64,000 nt of DNA from Oppiella nova (GCA_905397405.1 CAJPVJ010000013.1:23020-87019), one strand, 5' to 3'; numbered from the stretch's first letter, positions 15,310-25,308 are shown. Made by a program: numbers and translations. Notes: generated by a model from the sequence alone, not told the origin.

Positions 15310-15723
15310 ATGAAAAAAATTATGATGGCGTGTTCAATGGCTGTAGCTATGTCTATGGGTATTTTAGAAGCACGTGCAACTCCTGTAAAATCGATTCAAT
15401 TTGCAAAAGGTTCAGTTGGTACAACTATCTCTGGTTCGTTTAAAGGATCAGATGAGGTGCAGTATAGTTTACGCGCACAAGCAGGGCAGACTTTAAATTA
15501 CAAGCTAACTAGTAATAAAAATTTAGCTCAAATTAATATCTATGCTCCGGGTGATAAACCTGGTACAGCTGAGGCATTGGTTATTGGGTCTATCTCAGGT
15601 ACAACAGGTCAATTTTCACTTCCTCAATCTGGTAATTATTTAATACAAATTTACCAAATGCGCAATACAGCTCGCCAAAATAAAAATGTGAACTACAAAC
15701 TTAATGTGAGTGTAGAAAATTAA
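15310..15723 (+). CDS. Periplasmic inhibitor of g-type lysozyme (PliG-like)
   Basis: A 137-residue protein with a signal peptide ending near 'EARATP' (residues ~1-23). The mature part has the PliG layout: 'IQFAKGSVGTTISGSFKG', 'YSLRAQAGQTLNYKL', then 'GQFSLPQSGNYLIQIYQM' followed by 'RNTARQNKNVNYKLNV'. The last block, with Arg-Asn and Ala-Arg before Lys-Asn, closely follows the known family ending. PliG binds goose-type lysozyme of hosts or predators in the periplasm and protects peptidoglycan. The related pre-peptidase C-terminal fold cannot be excluded. It is monocistronic with its own promoter. Confidence 0.65.
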   Translation: MKKIMMACSMAVAMSMGILEARATPVKSIQFAKGSVGTTISGSFKGSDEVQYSLRAQAGQTLNYKLTSNKNLAQINIYAPGDKPGTAEALVIGSISGTTGQFSLPQSGNYLIQIYQMRNTARQNKNVNYKLNVSVEN

Positions 15724-16306
15724 ATATTACCCATTACTTAAAATACTGAATGCTAGCGATGTTCTGGGTGCAGTTGCTCAGTTTAATGTTTGGAATAAAG
15801 TTAAAGGCAAGGTTTAGTGAATTGTCGTGCGAAAGAACGAAATTTGTTTGAGAAAGCCCTTTAGGGGGCTTAATCACCCACAATCAATAACCCATCCCAA
15901 CTAAAATAATTTTGCGTCAATTTCCCTCGACTCATGCTCCATTTTCTGTCTTTCAATAAGCATGGTGCAATCGCCAATTTCTTACGAAATTTAGCATCTA
16001 TCTGTTCTAAATTAGATTGTATTCTTTCATTCTTTTATGTTGCTTCATGATTAGTTAGCAGATAGGGTGCATGTCTTGATTTAAAAATATACAAATTATT
16101 TATAAAAAAATTCAATAGCTTGTATAGATTCAAAAATTATATATTTTTATGAGTGATTTTTTTGGTTGAAAATTATATTTAAACATTCATCTGAATTTTA
16201 TTGATTGTTTGGTAAATTAACTTTAGATTAATTACGTTTAGTTTGATTTTTATACTGAAAATGGAATTTTAAAGACTCTGAGTCTAATGTGAAAAAGGAA
16301 ATATAA
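15724..16306. other. Non-coding region with gene-tail relic
   Basis: A 583-nt gap. At about 15740-15816 a frame reads without a start codon to a TAG ('LNASDVLGAVAQFNVWNK'), perhaps the relic of a lost gene. At 15854-15871 AAGCCC and GGGCTT form a short terminator-like hairpin. The rest is AT-rich and should contain the promoter of the OmpW-like gene. Confidence 0.4.
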
Positions 16307-17419
16307 ATGAAAAAAGTACTTAACAAACTTTGCATCGCAACATCTCTAATTATTTGTAGTTTAAGTCATGCTGAAGATTTTAAACGTTTTTCTGTATCTG
16401 CTGGTTGGTTGCATGTGATGCCTCAAGGTAAAGCTAACTCTTTTAACATTAATACAATGGCTAATCCATCAACTTCTTATGATGTTGGATCTATATCTTC
16501 TACTGCATTTTTAAATTCAATTGATCCTAATGCAACAATCAACGGTTTTGAAATAAAACCAACGTTAGAAAGTTTTTTTGTTGTAGATCCTGATACTGGA
16601 AAAAGTCTTGCACAAAGTATCGGTTTAGCAGATGAAAACAATAATGTATTAGGAAGTGTATCTGGAAAAACAAATATTTATGGAATAGATCAATGGACAC
16701 AGCAAGGAGCTGGTCTTGAAGCAGAAGATGTAGATACTTTGGGTTTAACTTTTAATTATTACTTAAATGATAATGTTTCCTTGCAGTTTATAGGAGGCCT
16801 ACCACCAAAAGTTGATATCAAAGGCAGGGGAGAGATTATTGCACCAATGACAGGTTTAGCTTTTCCTCAAGGTGGTTTAGAACAAATATTTACAGATGGT
16901 ATTTCTTTAAAACAAGATATTCCGATTACAAATTTGAGCAGTCAATCTAAAGCAGCCTCTGTACGTGCTTGGACGCCTGCAATTGAAGCGCAGTACCAAT
17001 TTGGGAAATTAGGGATCAACAAATTCCGTCCTTATATTGGCGCGGGAGTAATGTATTCACATTTTTCGAATATTAAACTTAACGGTCAAATTAACTCAGA
17101 TTTGATCGCAGCAGGACATATGATTCAAAATATTTTAGATAATAAAGCTGGTGCTGCACTTGAAGGTAAGATATCAAGTGCAGACCCATCTGTAAAAGTG
17201 AAAACAACAGATTCACTTTCACCAATTGTTACTCTTGGTGCAACCTATGACATCAATACAAACTGGTATGGTGTTGCATCTGTGTCTTACGCAAAAATGA
17301 ATAATCAAGCAAAGATTGATGTAGTTGACAGAAACAGTGGAAATTATTTAATTAGATCATCAACTAAAGTAGACATTGACCCGCTTATCACTTACCTTGG
17401 AGTTGGGTATCGGTTCTGA
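16307..17419 (+). CDS. OmpW-family outer membrane protein
   Basis: A 370-residue protein with AGGA 7 nt before the ATG. The signal peptide ends at 'SLSHAED' (residue ~22). The family is shown by 'FSVSAGWLHVMPQGKAN' at the start of the barrel, 'TFNYYLNDNVSLQFIGGLPP', 'FRPYIGAGVMYSHFSNI' and the end 'LITYLGVGYRF', whose final Phe is the outer-membrane assembly signal. OmpW proteins are 8-strand barrels that pass small hydrophobic compounds. This one is much longer than the usual ~210 residues because of long loops at residues ~40-140 and ~245-300. Confidence 0.8.
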   Translation: MKKVLNKLCIATSLIICSLSHAEDFKRFSVSAGWLHVMPQGKANSFNINTMANPSTSYDVGSISSTAFLNSIDPNATINGFEIKPTLESFFVVDPDTGKSLAQSIGLADENNNVLGSVSGKTNIYGIDQWTQQGAGLEAEDVDTLGLTFNYYLNDNVSLQFIGGLPPKVDIKGRGEIIAPMTGLAFPQGGLEQIFTDGISLKQDIPITNLSSQSKAASVRAWTPAIEAQYQFGKLGINKFRPYIGAGVMYSHFSNIKLNGQINSDLIAAGHMIQNILDNKAGAALEGKISSADPSVKVKTTDSLSPIVTLGATYDINTNWYGVASVSYAKMNNQAKIDVVDRNSGNYLIRSSTKVDIDPLITYLGVGYRF

Positions 17420-17440
17420 TATAGGAAATAGAGAAATAAA

Positions 17441-17468
17441 AATTAAGGTCTGCATGTGGGCCTTAATT
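17441..17468 (+). terminator. Terminator-like hairpin
   Basis: AATTAAGG and CCTTAATT arms with a 12-nt loop directly after the OmpW-like gene. Confidence 0.6.
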
Positions 17469-18070
17469 ATCAGAAATAATATTTATTAAAAAATAAAAGA
17501 AATATAAAAATTATATAATTTTTTAAAAATCTCATTGAAATTAAATCATATTTCTCGCTTATTATTTTTGGTTTGTTTAGCAGTGTAGGTATGATTTTTG
17601 ATGGTTGTACTGCGTTCGATAATGTTTATGATACTTACATCCCACAAACTTAATGTTGATAAGCAGGTTTATAGTATTAATACTACAAAAAACACTTAGG
17701 GTGGGCAATACTGGACTTCATTTCTAGTTATGGACCAATCTCTGAATTGGTCAAAACAAGTATATTTTTTTTATTTTGAATAAAAACGCAGCAAAATGGT
17801 TGGGTTATATTGTGAACATAATTTACAAATCATAATCAATCTTGGTTGTGGTGATTTCCATCATGGTTGAATTCGGGATTTCAAATCTGAAATTAATAAG
17901 AATTAAGCGATAGCGGAATTCCGCTAATCGGTGGAGGAGTTCCTTTCTTGCTTCCCATACTAGTTGAGTAAAAGGGAGTATCTAATAGCACTTCAAGCAC
18001 TGACCTACTGAAAGTGGGTTTGTTTTAAAAAATTGTTTGTGATCTGGATTGTGATTTTCACAATCTTGGT

Positions 18071-18133
18071 ACCATTTCAACCATTAGGGAAATCACCATA
18101 GTTGGATTTTTATCCAATCATGGTTGAAATGGT
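18071..18133. repeat. Nested inverted repeat
   Basis: ACCATTTCAACCAT and ATGGTTGAAATGGT are perfect 14-bp outer arms. Inside, TTGGAT and ATCCAA form a second hairpin. Confidence 0.65.
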
Positions 18134-18416
18134 CTACAAATCTGAGTTTATAAAAGTAGACCCATAGTAGACTAGAAATAGACTGCTAGATATTCCTAAA
18201 TATTGTTTATTAAAGTAGAATTAATGTAACTTATTGAATATATGGATTTAATGCTTTGTTGATTAATTCTTATTATTGCTTGATATTGTTAGATTTTATA
18301 TAAATATTAGAATTTGGAATTCGAATTTATTGCTCATGTTGCTATGCATTCCTACGATTGACTAATTAAAGCTCGTTTGTAAGAAGATCAACTCTTGGTA
18401 TGATCAATTTAGTTGT

Positions 18417-18452
18417 CGGCTTATTCAACAGAAGATTATGTTGAATAAGCCG
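18417..18452. terminator. Strong inverted repeat downstream of the AtoE-like gene
   Basis: CGGCTTATTCAACA and TGTTGAATAAGCCG are perfect 14-bp arms around an 8-nt loop, 36 nt beyond the transporter stop. It probably ends that minus-strand transcript, although the T run is poor. Confidence 0.55.
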
Positions 18453-18487
18453 TTTAAATAACTTTGTACAACAAAGCATCTTAAATT

Positions 18488-19897
18488 CTAAAAAGTAGGT
18501 GGCATATACGTTAAAGTACGACCAAGAATCCACAATAAGAATAAAACCAAGGGTAAATGGAAGACAAGCTGAGTAACTGTAAATCCAATAACATCTTTGG
18601 CTTTTAACTTTAAAATTCCCAGCATGGGTAACATAAAGAAAGGATTAATTAAATTGGGTAAAGCTTCTGCTGCATTATAAATCTGAACAGACCAGCCTAA
18701 ATGTACTTTTAAATCGTGTGCAGCCTGCATGACATAAGGTGCTTCAATAATCCACTTACCACCCCCAGATGGAATGAAAAAGCCTAAAATAGCCGAATAT
18801 AACCCCATAACAATTGCGAAAGTTTCTTTGGATGCAATCGATACAAAAAATTCAGCAATATAATGAGATAGAGATAAATCCTGTGCGTTCATTGCACTTG
18901 TCATGATAAAAGCAATACTTCCATAGAGTGGAAATTGGATCAGTACGCCAGAAACCGCAGGGACTGCTTTAGAAACTGCATTTAAAAAATTTCGAGGTGT
19001 TCCGTGTAAAGCAATACCCAGCATTAAGAAGATAAAGTTGTAAGTGTTTAAACTGGAAATCGCAATAATCGGATTGCTTTTTGTAAACTCATTAAACATC
19101 CAGATCAGACCCAAAACCACAATTAAAATGCTCAGAATAGGGGAGTTTTCTAGCCAATCACCTGGGCGTTTTTTGCTCTGAACTTCGGTCTTTTCATTTT
19201 CAAAATGAATATCGAATTCATCAATGGTTTTTATACTATTGCCTTTAGGTGCAGACCAGAATGCAATGGCAATTGATACAATAATCAATACGGCAGTCAT
19301 AATCATAGACTGTGGTAAAAAGATCGTTTCAGTAAAAGGAATAATACCAGTTAAATTATAAAGTGGTTCTGGTAAGCTCGCTTTGTTTGCCTGTAACTGA
19401 GCAGCGGAAGAACTAATACCCAATGCCCAAGTTGCTCCCATACCAATAATAGCGGCTGCGGCAGCTGCACGATAATCCATATTCAGCTCTTTACGCTTGG
19501 ATAGTGCAATCACCAAAAGGGCAGTTAAAACTGTACTCATGGCCCAGTTAATCAGCGAAATCAACAGACTAACAGTCGCTACAAAAACAATAGCATTTCT
19601 TCCAGATGTTGGAATCTGAGCCATTTTTTGAATCAGCATTTCGACGGGTTTGGATACTGAAACCACATAACCAACGACAATCAACATACACATTTGCATC
19701 GTAAATGGAATCAAACTCCAGAAACCATTGCCAAATGAAATTGCGACCTCCTGAACAGGTGCTCCTATTCCAATCGCAGCTATGGCGACAATGATGACGC
19801 CTAACAGGGCAAAGATATAGGAATCAGGAAACCATTTTTCTGACCAATCACTGACTTTTATTGCAAATTTTTGTAATATATTCTGAGTGTTATCCAT
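18488..19897 (-). CDS. AtoE-family short-chain fatty acid transporter
   Basis: A 469-residue integral membrane protein with about 12 hydrophobic segments. AtoE/TIGR00366 features include 'KWFPDSYIFALLGVI', 'SFGNGFWSLIPFTMQM', 'INWAMSTVLTALLVIALSKR', 'GMGATWALGISSSAAQL' and 'FFIPSGGGKWIIEAPYV'. The family takes up short-chain fatty acids such as acetoacetate or butyrate across the inner membrane, with proton coupling assumed. It stands alone with no catabolic partners beside it. The length is normal for the family (~440-470). Confidence 0.85.
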   Translation of the reverse strand: MDNTQNILQKFAIKVSDWSEKWFPDSYIFALLGVIIVAIAAIGIGAPVQEVAISFGNGFWSLIPFTMQMCMLIVVGYVVSVSKPVEMLIQKMAQIPTSGRNAIVFVATVSLLISLINWAMSTVLTALLVIALSKRKELNMDYRAAAAAAIIGMGATWALGISSSAAQLQANKASLPEPLYNLTGIIPFTETIFLPQSMIMTAVLIIVSIAIAFWSAPKGNSIKTIDEFDIHFENEKTEVQSKKRPGDWLENSPILSILIVVLGLIWMFNEFTKSNPIIAISSLNTYNFIFLMLGIALHGTPRNFLNAVSKAVPAVSGVLIQFPLYGSIAFIMTSAMNAQDLSLSHYIAEFFVSIASKETFAIVMGLYSAILGFFIPSGGGKWIIEAPYVMQAAHDLKVHLGWSVQIYNAAEALPNLINPFFMLPMLGILKLKAKDVIGFTVTQLVFHLPLVLFLLWILGRTLTYMPPTF

Positions 19898-20605
19898 ATT
19901 TAAATATCCTATTTATTCGATTATGAAACCAGTACATCCATGTTGAAAATATTGATTTTCGGGCGATAACGATCAACATCAGCAAGTTTGAATATTTGTA
20001 TAAAAGACTCTCGAATGAGCTTTAGGTATATGCGCTGTTGAATTTTTTTTCTAAACTCACATTCCATGCAAGTTCACTCAATTTGATTCCTTTTTGGGTT
20101 GCTCAGTCAAAATTATCAACTGTCCTTTTATTAAGTTATTAACATTGAATTGGCTTTTTTATAAGTTTAAAGTTTTAAACGTACAATAAGAAAAACTCAT
20201 TAATCAAAAGAGTATGTCAATCTGCATTTGCAGCGTGAAATAAAAGATGGCAATTGAATATCCGCTCTATATTTCATAACTTCAACACTCGACGAAACCC
20301 GTACATTCCAAAATTATTTTTTTGTAATTGTTTAAATAAGCAGCATAGCTATATGATGCTTTGGTGTTTTTATCTTTGAACTACCTTACTAACAGCCAAT
20401 TGAGTGTAGGAATTTTTATTAAGTGCTGAGTAAAAAGGATGTATCGAAGAAGATTTTATAAAATAATAAAATTAAATATTAACAAATGCTTATTTGTTTT
20501 GAATAGCAAATTTTTAATAAGATCAATGCAATTAAATAAGCCTTTTAAAACCAACAAAAGTTTTTATTAAGTTTTAATTAAAATAATAATTAATATATCT
20601 TTACT
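19898..20605. other. Intergenic region between divergent transporter and receptor genes
   Basis: About 700 nt, AT-rich, containing the upstream regions of the AtoE-like gene and the siderophore receptor. I see no supportable gene and no notable repeat. Confidence 0.5.
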
Positions 20606-20619
20606 ATGACTACCATCTT

Positions 20620-20647
20620 TTGTATTCTTTTTATTGCAAATGATAAT
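20620..20647 (+). promoter_or_regulatory. Promoter of the TonB-dependent receptor
   Basis: TTGTAT (20620-20625), a 16-nt spacer and GATAAT (20642-20647). The -10 element overlaps the Fur box, so iron-loaded Fur would block it. Confidence 0.5.
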
Positions 20648-20657
20648 TCTTATCATT
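20639..20657. promoter_or_regulatory. Fur box
   Basis: AATGATAATTCTTATCATT is a perfect palindrome (8-bp arms, central TTC) close to the Fur consensus. It lies 63 nt upstream of the receptor start and implies induction under iron limitation. Confidence 0.85.
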
Positions 20658-20719
20658 CATATTTGGGTGTTTTATTTATTTTCAACTGTTTATGTCGTCC
20701 ATCTACTGGAATTCTATTT

Positions 20720-22909
20720 ATGAGTAAATTTAACCTTCGTCCTATTTCAATTGCACTTTTAGGAATTACAACAACTTCAGCGTTTGCAAATAGCAAGACA
20801 GAATCTGCTACACAACAACTTTCAACAATTGTTGTTTCTGCAGCGGGTTATGAGCAAAAACTAAAAGATGCACCGGCAAGTATTACTGTGATCACAGCAC
20901 AAGATCTAAAAGATAAACGTATAAACTCAATTGCAGATGCTTTAGTTGATGTTGAGGGGGTTGATATTAGCCCAGGCGCTGGGAAAACTGGCGGTTTAAA
21001 TATACGTATCCGTGGGATGGATTCTGAGTATTCCCTTGTTTTGATAGATGGTCGTCGTCAGAACAGTACTGGGGATATCGCACCAAATGGTTTTGGGGAG
21101 TCAAATAATAGTTTTATTCCTCCAGTTTCAGCAATTGAACGAATTGAAGTGATTCGAGGACCTGCTTCTACATTGTACGGTTCTGATGCTATTGGTGGTG
21201 TTGTCAATATTATTACAAAGAAAGTTTCAAATGAATGGACAGGCTCCATCACATTAGAAGGGACTTTACTTCCAAACAGTTCAGATTTTGGTAATCAACG
21301 TGCTGCAGATGGGTTTATTACTGGCCCAATTATTCAGGATTTATTGGGAGTGCAGCTTCGCGCACGAAAGGCTCAACGGAGTCAATCTAATGTGGGATAT
21401 CTTGATGTAAATGATAATTCAGTAGAGCTAAACAGGGGTGATAATCCAACCAAATCAGATTTAGAAACAATTGGTGCTCGTTTAACATTTACCCCAACAA
21501 AGCAACATGACCTCTCGTTAGAATATGAAAAAACTGAACAATGGTATGACAACAGTAAGAGTCAACTTGGTACCCTTGGTGCAAATGGTGGTTATGATAA
21601 AACAAAAGAGTTTAATCGAGATCGGCTAGTGCTTGCACATACATGGCGCAATAAAATTGGGATATTGGAATCAAGTATAAGTAATACTCAAACTGAAACG
21701 ATTGGTCGCCTTATTCCAGCACGTGCTCAAGCAGGTTCAAGTGTGATTACCCCACGTCTTTTAGAAAGTGAGGATATGATTTTTGATACTAAATTGGCCA
21801 CTCAATATTTTAAAGGACACAATATTACCCTTGGTGGGCAATGGTGGGATGCAAGTATTAAAGACGGATTAAGGGTAAATAAGGAGGTGTCGTTTCAGCA
21901 ATTGGGTCTTTTTGCTGAAGATACGTGGGCACTTACTCCTGATCTAGCTTTGACCATGGGTTTACGTTTTGACAACCATGATACATTTGGTAGTTTTTGG
22001 ACACCTAGAGCATATTTAGTTTGGAATGCAAATGACAATTGGACGTTTAAAGGTGGTTATAGCGAGGGCTATAAAGCGCCACGCTTAGAGCGCCTGATCA
22101 GTGGTATTTATAATGTTGGTGGACAGGGGCGGACTCCTCTTTTTGGTAGTCCAAATTTAAAACCTGAAACAAGTAATAACTTTGAGCTGGGTACTTATTT
22201 TAATAACAGTTCTAATTTTGATGCTAATATCACAGCATTTTTCAGTCAGATTAAAGATAAAATAGTCAATGGACCAGTGGAAAGAACCTGTGATGCTAAG
22301 GATGCTAAGGTAAAAGTTGATTGTGAAAAATTCATGGCTAGTCTTGGTACACAATGGTTAATGCAAGCTGGAGATACTGACAAACGCGCTTGGAATGTTA
22401 CTCGTCCGATCAATGCTCGAGAAGCAGAAATCTATGGTATTGAAACTGGCTTAAATTGGGAGTTTGTACCGACTTGGAAATTTGGTTTGAACTATACATG
22501 GACAGTGGCAGAAATTAAGGACAAAAAGAATGGCAATCCGCCTTTAAATGATACGCCTAAACATATTGTTAATGCATCATTAAAATGGCAAGCAGATGAT
22601 AAAATTCAATTATGGGCGCGAGGCGAATACCGGAGTGAACGTGCGCGTTTTACACCAGACTACTATAATAGTCTACCTGTAGTTAACCAAGCCGTTTATG
22701 ATGCATTAGGTGATTTTAAAGCTTATGGTTTGATGCATATGGGATCAAATTTTAATGTCAATAATCAGTGGGATATTGCTGTTGGTTTATATAATATTTT
22801 TGATAAAAACTTTGTTGATTATCAGAAAGTAGGCGCAGACTATTATAATCGGTATAAAAATACTCAAGAGGGACGCCGTGTTCAATTGAGCACAACGTTT
22901 AAATTCTAA
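20720..22909 (+). CDS. TonB-dependent siderophore receptor (CirA/FepA-type)
   Basis: The open frame extends upstream to 20606, but that would put the promoter and Fur box inside the gene. The ATG at 20720 starts a clean signal peptide ('MSKFNLRPISIALLGI' to 'SAFA'), giving 729 residues. A TonB box-like 'LSTIVVSA' is followed by the plug domain ('APASITVITAQDLKD', 'IRIRGMDSEYSLVLIDGRR', 'IEVIRGPASTLYGSDAIGG', 'VVNIITKK') and a 22-strand barrel ending 'RVQLSTTFKF'. The plug sequence is closest to catecholate-siderophore and colicin I receptors. The ligand is not determined. Regulation is by Fur. Confidence 0.88.
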   Translation: MSKFNLRPISIALLGITTTSAFANSKTESATQQLSTIVVSAAGYEQKLKDAPASITVITAQDLKDKRINSIADALVDVEGVDISPGAGKTGGLNIRIRGMDSEYSLVLIDGRRQNSTGDIAPNGFGESNNSFIPPVSAIERIEVIRGPASTLYGSDAIGGVVNIITKKVSNEWTGSITLEGTLLPNSSDFGNQRAADGFITGPIIQDLLGVQLRARKAQRSQSNVGYLDVNDNSVELNRGDNPTKSDLETIGARLTFTPTKQHDLSLEYEKTEQWYDNSKSQLGTLGANGGYDKTKEFNRDRLVLAHTWRNKIGILESSISNTQTETIGRLIPARAQAGSSVITPRLLESEDMIFDTKLATQYFKGHNITLGGQWWDASIKDGLRVNKEVSFQQLGLFAEDTWALTPDLALTMGLRFDNHDTFGSFWTPRAYLVWNANDNWTFKGGYSEGYKAPRLERLISGIYNVGGQGRTPLFGSPNLKPETSNNFELGTYFNNSSNFDANITAFFSQIKDKIVNGPVERTCDAKDAKVKVDCEKFMASLGTQWLMQAGDTDKRAWNVTRPINAREAEIYGIETGLNWEFVPTWKFGLNYTWTVAEIKDKKNGNPPLNDTPKHIVNASLKWQADDKIQLWARGEYRSERARFTPDYYNSLPVVNQAVYDALGDFKAYGLMHMGSNFNVNNQWDIAVGLYNIFDKNFVDYQKVGADYYNRYKNTQEGRRVQLSTTFKF

Positions 22910-22933
22910 TAAAACTCTTCTTCGATTAGCACT

Positions 22934-22963
22934 ATAAAAGCCCTATTTGTATAGGGCTTTTAT
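22934..22963. terminator. Terminator of the receptor gene
   Basis: ATAAAAGCCCTAT, loop TTGT, ATAGGGCTTTTAT: perfect 13-bp arms, and U-rich tails in both directions. Confidence 0.85.
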
Positions 22964-22981
22964 ATATAAAATCATAAGAGA

Positions 22982-23010
22982 CTCAAGGGAATATTCAATA
23001 TTCCCTTGAG
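22982..23010 (-). terminator. Terminator-like palindrome after ruvB
   Basis: CTCAAGGGAATATT and AATATTCCCTTGAG are perfect 14-bp arms around one base, 4 nt past the ruvB stop. Confidence 0.7.
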
Positions 23011-23014
23011 TTGA

Positions 23015-24016
23015 TTATTTTGGTTCAGGTGGTGTCATCCCAAACTGTAAATAGGCTTGGTTGGTTGCAATACGTCCACGAGCGGTACGCATAGCATAAC
23101 CTTGCTGAATCAAATAGGGTTCAATCACATCTTCTAGCGTGCCTGAATCTTCAGCCATTGCTGCGGCCAAAGCTTCAACACCAGCAGGGCCGCCATCAAA
23201 ACGTTCTAATAACATCGATAAATAACGACGGTCTAATGTATCTAAACCATCTTTATCAACATTTAACATATCCAATGCACGTTGTGCCATGTGTTGAGTG
23301 ACTTCACCCGTGCCTTTAACTTGTGCATAGTCACGGACACGACGTAACAAACGGTTAGCAATACGGGGAGTACCACGTGCACGACGAGCAATTTCTTTTG
23401 CACCATCTGCTGTTGTGGGAACATTCATTAATGATGCTGAACGTGCAACAATATGAGTCAAATCTTCGACTGAATAAAACTCTAAACGTTGCACAATTCC
23501 AAAGCGATCACGCAAAGGTGAGGTGAGTAGACCTGCACGTGTTGTTGCAGCAACCAAAGTAAATGGTGGTAAATCTAATTTTATCGAACGTGCACCAGGG
23601 CCCTCACCAATCATGATATCGAGTTGGTAATCTTCCATCGCGGGATAAAGAATTTCTTCAATCACTGGAGAGAGGCGATGAATTTCATCGATAAATAGCA
23701 CATCACCTTCTTCCAGGTTGGTCAGCATTGCAGCCAAATCACCTGCACGTTCCAGTACTGGACCAGAGGTAGATTTAAGGTTCCCCCCCATTTCACGGGC
23801 AATAATATTGGCCAATGTGGTTTTACCTAAACCGGGTGGGCCAAAGATCAAGGTATGATCAAGTGCTTCACCACGACCACGAGCAGCACCAATGAAGATT
23901 TCCATTTGCTCTCGTACGACAGGTTGGCCTATATAATCATCCAAAGAGGTTGGACGAATGGCACGATCAAAATGATCTTCGGGTTTTTCAGCCCCACTGA
24001 TTAAACGGTCTTGCAT
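23015..24016 (-). CDS. ruvB: Holliday junction branch migration ATPase RuvB
   Basis: A 333-residue AAA+ motor. Walker A is '[12 protein letters not shown]' and Walker B '[10 protein letters not shown]'. Sensor 1 is 'LVAATTRAG' and the arginine finger region '[16 protein letters not shown]'. The C-terminal winged helix ends '[13 protein letters not shown]'. Hexamers drive branch migration of Holliday junctions loaded by RuvA during recombination repair. The gene follows ruvA by 17 nt in one operon. ruvC is not in the window, which is common in gammaproteobacteria outside the enterics. Confidence 0.98.
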   Translation of the reverse strand: MQDRLISGAEKPEDHFDRAIRPTSLDDYIGQPVVREQMEIFIGAARGRGEALDHTLIFGPPGLGKTTLANIIAREMGGNLKSTSGPVLERAGDLAAMLTNLEEGDVLFIDEIHRLSPVIEEILYPAMEDYQLDIMIGEGPGARSIKLDLPPFTLVAATTRAGLLTSPLRDRFGIVQRLEFYSVEDLTHIVARSASLMNVPTTADGAKEIARRARGTPRIANRLLRRVRDYAQVKGTGEVTQHMAQRALDMLNVDKDGLDTLDRRYLSMLLERFDGGPAGVEALAAAMAEDSGTLEDVIEPYLIQQGYAMRTARGRIATNQAYLQFGMTPPEPK

Positions 24017-24033
24017 GAGTGTCTTAATCTGTC

Positions 24034-24636
24034 TTATTTATTCATGGATTTAAGTGCAGCACGGATAATGTCGCTTGCTTCAGTATAGTCTGCTTTCACG
24101 GCATTAATCAGTTTTTGTGCTTCCAAAGGTTTATAACCTAAAGATTGCAATGCCGCTTCAGCTTCTGCAACAGCAGAATTGCCCGTAAATTGTATTTGAG
24201 TTGAAGTCGAATTACTCGGTGTGGTACCTGTAGCAAAGGCTTTAAAGCGATCACGAAGTTCAATCATTAAACGTTCGGCTGTTTTCGCACCAACGCCAGG
24301 GACTTTAACTAAGGTTTTAACATCACCATTCTCAACAGTATGTACCAACATTTCGACACTGAGTGTAGATAGAATACCTAAAGCCATTTTAGGACCGACA
24401 CCATTCACTTTTAGCAGGGTGCGAAAGATGGTTTTTTCTTGAGCATTAGAGAAGCCATAAAGTAATTGAGCATCTTCACGGACGGCTAAATGTGTCCATA
24501 GGGTAACTTTTTGACCTTTTTGTAATTGGCAAAATGTTGAGAGTGGGGTATCGATCTCATAACCCACACCATTTACATTTAAAAGTACGGTAGGTGCTTC
24601 TAAAGCTAAGACTTCACCAATAAGACATCCGATCAT
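24034..24636 (-). CDS. ruvA: Holliday junction binding protein RuvA
   Basis: A 200-residue protein. The N-terminal OB fold starts '[20 protein letters not shown]', followed by two helix-hairpin-helix motifs ('[17 protein letters not shown]' and '[19 protein letters not shown]'). After a flexible linker, the C-terminal three-helix domain ('[19 protein letters not shown]') contacts RuvB. Tetramers bind the four-way junction. It lies 9 nt after the zinc-ribbon protein gene and upstream of ruvB. Confidence 0.97.
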   Translation of the reverse strand: MIGCLIGEVLALEAPTVLLNVNGVGYEIDTPLSTFCQLQKGQKVTLWTHLAVREDAQLLYGFSNAQEKTIFRTLLKVNGVGPKMALGILSTLSVEMLVHTVENGDVKTLVKVPGVGAKTAERLMIELRDRFKAFATGTTPSNSTSTQIQFTGNSAVAEAEAALQSLGYKPLEAQKLINAVKADYTEASDIIRAALKSMNK

Positions 24637-24645
24637 TGAGTTTGT

Positions 24646-25308
24646 TCACTTATTTGTTAATGGTTGAATAGTAGATGCCATTTGCTCTAAACGCAAAATT
24701 GCTTTAAGAATTTCTTTGCGATTTCGGGCAGATTTTATCCAAGCAGGTAAACGATTAAAATAGGTTTTATTGGTATTTAAATAAGTTCTTTGTCTAAGGT
24801 TTGCAGAAATATAATCTTTTAAACAGTTAATATGTTCTTGATTATAGGCGAAAACAAGTCCATTTCTTGTTGCTACACATAGTGTTAGGCAATAACCAAA
24901 ATAAGGATCTGTATTGAAGCCGCGATTAAATTGTTTGCGTATATCAAATTGGTTAGGATAGATCCGTTTGGAAATTGGGCAAAAGTTGCAATTCAATTCA
25001 ATAAATTGAGGAACAAAACTCTTTTTTGCATAGTATTGATGAAACTGAAATTTTCCACGTTTACAACGACAAGTTTCTTCAATATCTAAATAAACTCCAG
25101 AGAAATAGCCTAAGTTATTTTCCTGTTTGGCTTTTTGGTCAAATGATTTACAACAATTTTGGCAACTAAAAAAGGGTTGCTCGAAATCAATATCATCAAT
25201 TTTTTTCGTATAGACGGTGGCATTTTTTAAACAAAATGGACATTCTACTAAAATAGGTTGCCGAGAAAATCTATTCAATGTGATTCCATCATCTACAAAC
25301 CGTTTCAT
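24646..25308 (-). CDS. Cysteine-rich hypothetical protein, zinc-ribbon-like
   Basis: The ATG at 25308 overlaps the dgt stop by 1 nt (TGATG), which is better than the TTG one codon earlier. The 220-residue protein has repeated cysteine pairs: 'VECPFCLKNA', 'FSCQNCCKSF', 'ETCRCKRGKF' and 'LNCNFCPISK'. These suggest one or two zinc sites in the first 125 residues. The second half is basic and helical. I recognise no named family. Its tight coupling between dgt and ruvAB suggests a nucleic-acid link but does not prove one. Confidence 0.6.
   Translation of the reverse strand: MKRFVDDGITLNRFSRQPILVECPFCLKNATVYTKKIDDIDFEQPFFSCQNCCKSFDQKAKQENNLGYFSGVYLDIEETCRCKRGKFQFHQYYAKKSFVPQFIELNCNFCPISKRIYPNQFDIRKQFNRGFNTDPYFGYCLTLCVATRNGLVFAYNQEHINCLKDYISANLRQRTYLNTNKTYFNRLPAWIKSARNRKEILKAILRLEQMASTIQPLTNK

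Larger units (their letters stand above)
17469..18487. other. Palindrome-rich non-coding region
   Basis: About 1 kb with no credible gene. It holds several hairpins: 17733-17752 (GACCAAT/ATTGGTC), 18047-18065 (GATTGTGA/TCACAATC), 18071-18133 and 18417-18452. A direct repeat ATCATGGTTGAA occurs at 17860 and 18117, and GGTGATTTCC at 17850 recurs inverted at 18088. It looks like a decayed repeat element or an untranslated structured region. Confidence 0.5.

Noticed and set aside
17469-18487. CRISPR-like array
   Set aside because: The repeats are few, unevenly spaced and palindromic; there are no regular repeat-spacer units and no cas genes.
20606-20719. N-terminal extension of the siderophore receptor
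   Set aside because: It contains the Fur box and promoter; a proper signal peptide begins at 20720.
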